From an uncultured Bacteroidia bacterium (GTDB lineage Bacteria > Bacteroidota > Bacteroidia > Bacteroidales > UBA932), in the NCBI GenBank assembly GCA_902801205.1, contig CADCHE010000006.1, positions 124,001-188,000 on the forward strand: 64,000 bases of DNA, given 5' to 3'. This document shows, in pieces, positions 58,665 to 64,000 of the stretch. Made by a program: the position numbers and the translations under genes. The notes beneath the pieces are model-generated. The model searched no databases. It saw only the letters and a program-made list of their open reading frames with translations, and was not told the origin of the DNA. Numbering within the stretch: the first letter of the stretch is position 1; every line of letters begins with the position of its first letter.

Positions 58665-60652
58665 ATGACTCTCCGAGTCGCCGTGTTGACGAATCCACCG
58701 TCCGGCCTGCGGACGTACTTGTAGTCCGCCTGGAGTCCTTTGACCGTCACTTTGTCCAGTGTCCGGATCCACTTCTTTCCATATTTTCCCTTCAGCAGGG
58801 AAAGGCTCTTCATGATGTCATAGCCCTGGAAGGCGAACTGGCTGGGTTCCGTGTTGAACAGGGCCCGGTAGCCCTGGATGAAGTCATGGACGTTGCCGTT
58901 CCGGTAGTCCACGAAATAGCTGACGTCGGCGTGCAGGTTCACGTCGTGCAGCTGGTCCACTTCGATGGCGTCGAAGGTACGGATCTTGGACGTCGCGTAA
59001 AGGGCGACTTTCGCGTTGCGGTGCGAAAGCAGGAAGAGGTTGCGCACCACTTCAATCGCGAAGGATTCGGTCTCGGAGGCCAGGATGAACCGCCCCGTAC
59101 CGTAGCTGTTGACCAGATTCCCCATCGTGCTGAGGATGCTCCCGCTTTCTTGGCGGGTGAATTCCAGCGTCGTATACGTGAGCCCGGAGTCGCGCATCCG
59201 TTCGGCGACGGCCTGCGCGAAAGAGGCGTCTCCTCCGCCTTTCTGCATCAGCAGGACGACTTTGTCTCCTTCTTCATAGTCGTGCTGGAGCCAGTCGACC
59301 AGGTCGGCGATCTGGTCGGCGGTACCGGAAGGGGCCTGGATCACCTGCGCGAGCGTATCGGCGAGGGCCGCTCCCTTCTGGTCCAGCGGGGAAACGATCC
59401 AGGAGGCGCCGTCGCTCTGGCGCAGCGTCTCGAGGATGTCCGCGTTATCGACGGGACCGATCACGAAATCCGTGTTCTCGAATTCTTCTGCGCTGAGGGG
59501 CATCTTGCCGCTGGCGTAGTCATAGGCATTGAGCACGACGTTCACGCCCTGGCGTCCCAGGTCGCGGGCTGCCATCAGGGCGCCGCAGTAGAAGTCGAGC
59601 ATCAGTGTATTGGTCTTGCTGCTCTTGCCGACGGGGACCAGCAGGGCGGCCTGCACGTCCTTGTGCTTCGCAGGAGCGAAAATGTCTTCAAACAGGAAGG
59701 GATCCTCTTCAGCCGGCGCCTCTTCCGCTGCGGTATCTTCCGTCGCATCCTCTTCCTGGGCATCTCCGGTGGCTTCCTCTGCCTTTTCAACGGGGATATC
59801 CTCCGTTCCGGCGTCTCTGGCGGGCACCGTCACACCGGCGGGCAGGCCGGCCATCGGGTCCGCTTTCTCCCAGTCGGCGGGATGCTTGGGAATCTTGAGA
59901 AGCTGCCGGGAGACGAGCTTGTCGGACGCCAGGCCGTTGATCCCGCGGATCGAAGCGGGAGAGACCCCGTATTTCGCCGCGATGGAGGACATGTCCTCGA
60001 ACCATTTGACACGGTGGTAGGTATAGTCTTCGTCACCGGTCAGCACCTCACCCGGATCGGCTGCTGCCTGTGCGGCCGCTTTCTCCTCTGCGGCCTTTTC
60101 CTGCGCTGCAGCCTTGGCTGCCTTCTCCTCAGCGGCCTTCGCGGCCCGCTCTTCAGCAGCCTGTGCAGCGGTTGCGGCCCGTTCCTCGGCCTTTGCTTTC
60201 TCCTCGGCGGCACGCGCAGCCCGCTCTTCCGCCTTCGCCGCTTTCTCTTCCGCAGCCCGTGCGGCTTTTTCCTGTGCAGCCTTCTTTGCGGCGGCTTCCG
60301 CCTCGGGGTCGTCGACCTTCAGTTTCCGCTTCACCTTCGTGTTGCTCTGCTCGGGCGCCTTTTCCTCCTCGGGGATGGGGATCAGGATGATCTGGTCCTT
60401 CTTCAACCCCTCCTTTTCCAGGTTCAGGGACGGATTGCTCCGGAATACATCTTCCAGGGTTACTCCGTAGGCCTTGCAGATCGAATACAGCGTCTGCTTC
60501 TCCTGCACAACATGTGAGTAGTAGATTTTCCCGTCCAGCCGGACTTTTTCTTTCGAGATCTCAACGGGCGGTGCCGTGTATTCCTGGGCCCTCGCCGGAG
60601 TGGGGGAGGCCAGCAGCAGGACTGCCAACAGGAGAATCAGGTATCTTTTCAT
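58628..60652 (-). CDS. LysM and periplasmic-binding-fold fusion protein
   Basis: A 674-residue exported protein (signal 1-22). LysM 1 (about 46-93, HVVQEKQTLYSICKAYGV...LIPIP) and LysM 2 (about 210-255, HRVKWFEDMSSIAAKYGVS...KIP) are separated by an Ala/Lys/Glu-rich helix (about 113-200). The C-terminal 340 residues resemble a type I periplasmic-binding fold (ALLVPVGKS...LDFYCGALMAARDLGRQGVNVVL). It likely binds peptidoglycan through LysM and a small ligand through the C-terminal fold. It is coupled to the upstream GT4 gene by an ATGA overlap. The bulk Ala/Lys/Glu stretch may be a flexible or coiled spacer. Confidence 0.85.
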   Translation of the reverse strand: MKRYLILLLAVLLLASPTPARAQEYTAPPVEISKEKVRLDGKIYYSHVVQEKQTLYSICKAYGVTLEDVFRSNPSLNLEKEGLKKDQIILIPIPEEEKAPEQSNTKVKRKLKVDDPEAEAAAKKAAQEKAARAAEEKAAKAEERAARAAEEKAKAEERAATAAQAAEERAAKAAEEKAAKAAAQEKAAEEKAAAQAAADPGEVLTGDEDYTYHRVKWFEDMSSIAAKYGVSPASIRGINGLASDKLVSRQLLKIPKHPADWEKADPMAGLPAGVTVPARDAGTEDIPVEKAEEATGDAQEEDATEDTAAEEAPAEEDPFLFEDIFAPAKHKDVQAALLVPVGKSSKTNTLMLDFYCGALMAARDLGRQGVNVVLNAYDYASGKMPLSAEEFENTDFVIGPVDNADILETLRQSDGASWIVSPLDQKGAALADTLAQVIQAPSGTADQIADLVDWLQHDYEEGDKVVLLMQKGGGDASFAQAVAERMRDSGLTYTTLEFTRQESGSILSTMGNLVNSYGTGRFILASETESFAIEVVRNLFLLSHRNAKVALYATSKIRTFDAIEVDQLHDVNLHADVSYFVDYRNGNVHDFIQGYRALFNTEPSQFAFQGYDIMKSLSLLKGKYGKKWIRTLDKVTVKGLQADYKYVRRPDGGFVNTATRRVIYTPDRRIVSAD

Positions 60653-61779
60653 TTCCAGAGCATTTTATCGGTGAAATCCAGCATGGCGCTGCTGAAAGCG
60701 TGCCAGGAAAGCCTTTCTTTTTCGGCTTTGCAGGCGTTTTGGCACAGGATCCTCAAGTTCCCGTTGTCGAAGAAAGCGCGGATCTCGGCCAGGATGCTGT
60801 CCGGGTCCGGCTGTGCGGCGACCAGTCCGATGCCCGTGTCGCCGACGGCCTGCCGCAGTCCGCCCACGTCGGTGACGACCATCGGCACTTCGAAATGGCA
60901 GGCGACGGCACTGATGCCGCTCTGCGTGGCCGACCGGTAGGGCAGTACCACCAGGTCCGCCGCAGAAAAGAAGGGCGCGACCTCGGAATCCTTGATGTAA
61001 TGGTTGTAGACGTGGATCCGCTCCCGGGCGGGGGAAGCATCGATGAGTGACTGGTACCGGTCGAACGGTCCGTAGGCCTCACCGGCGATGACGAGCTGGA
61101 ATCCGCCGGGCAGTTTCCCGAAGGCTTCGATCAGGATGTCGAGCCCCTTGTACTCGCGGATCAGCCCGAAGAAGAGGAGCGTGTGCAGCTGCGGGTCGAT
61201 GCCCAGGCGGGCGGCCGCTTCCTCCCGGGGGATCCGTTCCCCGAAGTGGGAATAGACCGGGTGGAACAGGGTGAGACCGGCCGCATTCGGCGCGAGGGAC
61301 TTGAGGTCGCGGGCGACCTCGTCGCTGAGGGTGACATGCCCGGTGCAGCCACGCAGGAAATACCGGGTGAGCGGCTTGTCGAAGAACCTCCGCTCATGCG
61401 GGATCACGTTGTGCAGGATCGAAATGACCTTGCAGCGTTTTTTGAGCCGACGCGCGATCCACCCCAGGGACGGAGCGAACCACGACATCCAGTAACTGAT
61501 GACGACCAGGTCCGGGTTCCAGTCCCGGATGGCCCGGAAGGTGGTCCGCCAGGTAAAAGGATTGGCCGTATCCAGGAGGGCAACGCTCTCGATGGGTACG
61601 GCTTCATCATCCTTTGTGACGTACTGCGTCTTTCCCGGGAAGAGAAAATCCGGATATTGGCGCTTGAAGTTGAACGCCTTGACCGTGTGTTTTTTCCCCA
61701 GTTCCAGATACAAGTTTGCATTGAACTGGGCGATCCCTCCTCGGAAGGGATGGAAACACGATAGGAAGGCGATCCTCAA
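60649..61779 (-). CDS. Glycosyltransferase family 4 protein
   Basis: A 376-residue GT-B enzyme. The N-terminal acceptor domain starts RIAFLSCFHPFRGGIAQFN. The C-terminal nucleotide-sugar domain has LLFFGLIREYKGLDILIEAF, IAGEAYG and SAADLVVLPYRSATQSGISAVA, the last matching the conserved EX7E-like region. It likely adds a sugar to a lipid or surface glycan. No ATG is available: the frame is closed by the ompH stop just upstream, so TTG 61779 is the likely start. It lies 12 nt after the ompH stop and is coupled to the LysM gene by a 4-nt overlap. Confidence 0.9.
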   Translation of the reverse strand: MRIAFLSCFHPFRGGIAQFNANLYLELGKKHTVKAFNFKRQYPDFLFPGKTQYVTKDDEAVPIESVALLDTANPFTWRTTFRAIRDWNPDLVVISYWMSWFAPSLGWIARRLKKRCKVISILHNVIPHERRFFDKPLTRYFLRGCTGHVTLSDEVARDLKSLAPNAAGLTLFHPVYSHFGERIPREEAAARLGIDPQLHTLLFFGLIREYKGLDILIEAFGKLPGGFQLVIAGEAYGPFDRYQSLIDASPARERIHVYNHYIKDSEVAPFFSAADLVVLPYRSATQSGISAVACHFEVPMVVTDVGGLRQAVGDTGIGLVAAQPDPDSILAEIRAFFDNGNLRILCQNACKAEKERLSWHAFSSAMLDFTDKMLWK

Positions 61780-61791
61780 TGCTGCAGGGTT

Positions 61792-62418
61792 CTATTCCGC
61801 TTCGGTTCCTTTCGCCTTTGTCTTGACGTACTCTTCGTTCAGGCCGGCGATCACCTCGTCGGTGATGTCCAGGTCGGGGTCGCCGACGGCCACGGGGGCC
61901 GGCAGGACGCTGCCCTGGGCGGTGAGGATCATCGCGAACTGCTTGGTCTCGTTGTACTTGTCGAGCCAGGTCTTGATGGCATCAAGGATCTTGTTCATCA
62001 TGACACTCTGTTCCTCGGCCATCTCCTGCTGCTTCTCGGCAATGTACTTGTTGAGGCTGTTTTCCTGCTCCTGGAGTTTCTGGCTGCGCTGCTGGGCCAC
62101 GGAGCTGATGAGGATGCCCTTGTTGTAGTCGGACTGGAGCTTGTTGAAGGAATTCTGGAGGTTCTTGGACCTTCTGTCGATTTCGGACTGGATGCCCTGT
62201 CCCTTGGTGTTGACAGTGGCGCTGAGGTCGTTGTACATGTCGTACTCGTTCAGGACGCGGTCCATGTCGAACCAGACGATAGCACCTTTCTCGGCGGTCG
62301 GTTCCGTCGTTTCGCCTTCGCCTTTGTCGGCGCCTTTCTGCTGGGTGAGCTGGAGAATTCCGAGGATGGCAGCCATCGCAATGGCGATGATGCTGAGGAT
62401 CAGAGGAGTTTGTTTCAT
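61792..62418 (-). CDS. OmpH/Skp-family periplasmic chaperone
   Basis: A 208-residue protein with an N-terminal hydrophobic segment (about 6-23) and a long helical middle (about 65-165, rich in Gln, Lys and Glu) typical of Skp/OmpH, which holds unfolded outer membrane proteins. The strand GAIVWFDMDRVLNEY opens the domain. ATG 62418 is chosen; the longer frame overlaps pdxJ. It lies 52 nt after pdxJ, with a -7 element (TACCTTTG, minus strand 62453-62460) in that gap, so it may have its own promoter. Confidence 0.88.
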   Translation of the reverse strand: MKQTPLILSIIAIAMAAILGILQLTQQKGADKGEGETTEPTAEKGAIVWFDMDRVLNEYDMYNDLSATVNTKGQGIQSEIDRRSKNLQNSFNKLQSDYNKGILISSVAQQRSQKLQEQENSLNKYIAEKQQEMAEEQSVMMNKILDAIKTWLDKYNETKQFAMILTAQGSVLPAPVAVGDPDLDITDEVIAGLNEEYVKTKAKGTEAE

Positions 62419-62470
62419 TGCAATTATCTTGTTGTATTTATTGTCCAAAATACAAAGGTAGCACTTTTTT

Positions 62471-63187
62471 TCAAATATGCACGCGCGAGAGGTAGGCGGC
62501 GATGGTTTTTTCCAGACCGAGGTACAGTGCATCGCAGATGAGCGCGTGCCCGATGGACACTTCGTCCGTCCAGGGGATGGTGCGGATGTAGTGCGCGAGG
62601 TTGTCCAGGTTGAGGTCGTGGCCTGCGTTGAGCCCGATGCCGGCCTCCCGGGCGGCCCGTGCGGTTTCCAGGTACGGTGCGATGGCCGCTTCCGGCCCAT
62701 CGGGGTAGCGGGCGGCGTAGGCGGCGGTATAGAGTTCCACGCGGTCGCAGCCGCAGGCGGCGGCCCCTTCCGCCATGCGCGGAGACGGGTCGATGAAGAT
62801 GGACGTACGGATGCCTTTCGCCTTGAACGTGCGGCAGACGTCCGTGAGGAAGTCCCTGTGAGCAAGCGTATCCCAGCCGGCGTTGGAGGTGATGGCGTCG
62901 TGCGCGTCGGGTACCAGGGTAACCTGGTCCGGAACGACTTCCAGCACGAGGTCGATGAAACTCGGGATGGGATTCCCTTCGATGTTGAACTCGGTCGTTA
63001 CCAGGGGCCGGAGTGCGCGCACGTCCGCATAGCGGATGTGCCGTTCGTCCGGACGCGGATGGACGGTGATCCCTTCCGCCCCGAAGCGCTCGCAGTTGCG
63101 GGCGGCTTCCAGGACATCCGGCATGTTGCCGCCGCGGGAGTTCCGCAGCGTTGCTACTTTGTTGATGTTGACGCTGAGTCGTGTCAT
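62471..63187 (-). CDS. pdxJ: Pyridoxine 5'-phosphate synthase
   Basis: A 238-residue PdxJ that condenses deoxyxylulose 5-phosphate with 1-amino-acetone 3-phosphate to pyridoxine 5'-phosphate. Family motifs are [46 protein letters not shown] and [13 protein letters not shown]. It is divergent from nadK, with 98 nt between starts. Confidence 0.96.
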   Translation of the reverse strand: MTRLSVNINKVATLRNSRGGNMPDVLEAARNCERFGAEGITVHPRPDERHIRYADVRALRPLVTTEFNIEGNPIPSFIDLVLEVVPDQVTLVPDAHDAITSNAGWDTLAHRDFLTDVCRTFKAKGIRTSIFIDPSPRMAEGAAACGCDRVELYTAAYAARYPDGPEAAIAPYLETARAAREAGIGLNAGHDLNLDNLAHYIRTIPWTDEVSIGHALICDALYLGLEKTIAAYLSRVHI

Positions 63188-63268
63188 TCCGTTGCTTTTT
63201 TGTGTTGTCTTGTTGTCGTTCGTTCTGCAAAAGTAGTTATTTATGCGGGAATATTCTCGGAATTGTGT

Positions 63269-63276
63269 TATTTTTG
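63269..63276 (+). promoter_or_regulatory. -7 promoter element of nadK
   Basis: TATTTTTG matches TAnnTTTG and ends 9 nt before the preferred ATG at 63286. A convincing -33 element is not visible. Confidence 0.45.
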
Positions 63277-63285
63277 ATGCTTGTT

Positions 63286-64000
63286 ATGAAGTTGGCGATC
63301 TATACGAAGGATCCCGCCCTGAAGGGGGATCCGCGGTTCCGCGGCATGCTCGACCGGCTGTCCGCTTCCGGCTGCACGTTCTACGATATCGGGAACGCGG
63401 AGGACCTTCAGGATGACACGTCCCTGGTGCTCAGCGTCGGGGGGGACGGCACGTTCCTGTCCGCCTCCAAGCGGGTGGCGCTCTCCGGCGTTCCGCTCGT
63501 GGGCGTCAACCTGGGCCGGCTGGGCTTTCTGTCCGAATACAGCCCGGAGGAGGTGGCGGAAGCGCTGCCTGCGGGTGCCTATTCGGTGGAGGACCGCGCA
63601 CTGCTCCGGACGGACATCGACGGGCAGATTCTCGGGACCGGATCTTCCTTCTGGCCCTATTCGCTGAACGAGATCTCCATCCTCCGTTCCGGCGCCGCCA
63701 TCCTGGGCGTGAACGTGACCATCGGGGACGATCCGCTGCCCACCTACTGGGGGGACGGCCTGCTGGTCGCCACCAGCTCCGGCTCCACGGCGTACTCGCT
63801 GAGTGTCGGCGGGCCCATCTGCCTGCCGGAGGCACGGGTACTCGTTGTCGCTCCGATCGCCCCGCACAACCTCAACGTTCGTCCGCTGATCGTCCCGCAT
63901 GCCACGCGGATCACCCTTTCCTTCGTCTCGCGCGACGAGCAAGTGACCCTTTCCATGGACAACCGGACGGTCCGTCTGGCGCCATCTTCCGTCCTTTCCG
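63286..64000 (+). CDS. nadK: NAD kinase, cut by the window end
   Basis: The first 238 codons of an NAD kinase, which phosphorylates NAD to NADP. The GGDGT active-site motif is at residues 52-56 (SVGGDGTFLSA), followed by LGRLGFLSEY, SLNEISILR and SSGSTAYSLSVGGPI, all in family order. ATG 63286 (MKLAIYT) fits the usual N-terminus, but ATG 63277 is also in frame. No stop occurs before the window ends; roughly 50 residues are probably missing. Confidence 0.93.
   Translation, partial: MKLAIYTKDPALKGDPRFRGMLDRLSASGCTFYDIGNAEDLQDDTSLVLSVGGDGTFLSASKRVALSGVPLVGVNLGRLGFLSEYSPEEVAEALPAGAYSVEDRALLRTDIDGQILGTGSSFWPYSLNEISILRSGAAILGVNVTIGDDPLPTYWGDGLLVATSSGSTAYSLSVGGPICLPEARVLVVAPIAPHNLNVRPLIVPHATRITLSFVSRDEQVTLSMDNRTVRLAPSSVLS

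Noticed and set aside
59602-60470. Plus-strand frames rich in Ala and Ser opposite the LysM protein
   Set aside because: They arise from the antisense of the Ala/Lys/Glu-rich spacer and lack any start context.

Overview
The window looks like a chromosome segment from a member of the Bacteroidota, most likely an uncultivated or host-associated Bacteroidales with an unusually GC-rich genome (about 60% by eye). Three things point there: promoters of the TTTG-N19/21-TAnnTTTG type lie in front of many genes, Shine-Dalgarno sequences are absent, and Bacteroidetes-typical families occur throughout (DUF3822, DUF4252, DUF3857, DUF4838, the omega-like subunit beside bamD, GH29/GH2/GH106 enzymes, CotH and SGNH lipoproteins). 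The genus cannot be named from the sequence alone.

Layout. 1-6.5 kb: an ECF sigma factor divergent from lepA, a GT2-like protein, a minimal ComEC, then ackA with a phosphate-butyryltransferase-type partner. 6.5-13.6 kb: a lipoprotein tyrosine phosphatase facing a tightly packed minus-strand operon (nrnA, two FKBP lipoproteins, a MATE exporter, a cytidylate-kinase-like protein, a serine hydrolase). 13.6-19.3 kb: a membrane protein, DUF3822 and rsmD; CotH and SGNH surface proteins; a Gfo/Idh oxidoreductase. 19.3-32.2 kb: a carbohydrate region with apbE, a fructuronate-reductase-type SDR, uxuA and a GH29 alpha-fucosidase on the plus strand, and GH106 and GH2 enzymes on the minus strand. Two DUF3857 proteins meet tail to tail in its middle. 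No SusC/SusD pair is present.

32.3-36.3 kb is the accessory zone. A four-gene, translationally coupled sigma/membrane-protein/DUF4252 operon is followed by an AT-rich cassette of small membrane proteins that includes an interrupted frame. Next comes about 760 bp of non-coding, palindrome-rich repeats, closed by the terminator of the next operon. 36.3-46.7 kb: acyl-CoA dehydrogenase with EtfAB, a metallophosphoesterase with a deoxyribosyltransferase-like protein, a DUF4838 lipoprotein, an esterase and clpC. 46.8-53.1 kb: gyrA with a TPR protein, phoH and a DUF389 membrane protein.

53.1-64 kb: tRNA-His followed by a compositionally foreign papain-like lipoprotein; a Fur-family regulator divergent from trxB; bamD, the omega-like subunit and recN; a LysM/periplasmic-binding fusion protein; a GT4; OmpH/Skp; pdxJ; and nadK, cut by the window end.

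Most of the window is housekeeping and glycan metabolism. The most unusual parts are the 34.3-36.3 kb cassette and repeat zone, the likely leaderless promoters (lepA, apbE, clpC), the Ptb/AckA and Etf/acyl-CoA dehydrogenase modules that could belong to butyrate metabolism, and the foreign lipoprotein beside tRNA-His.
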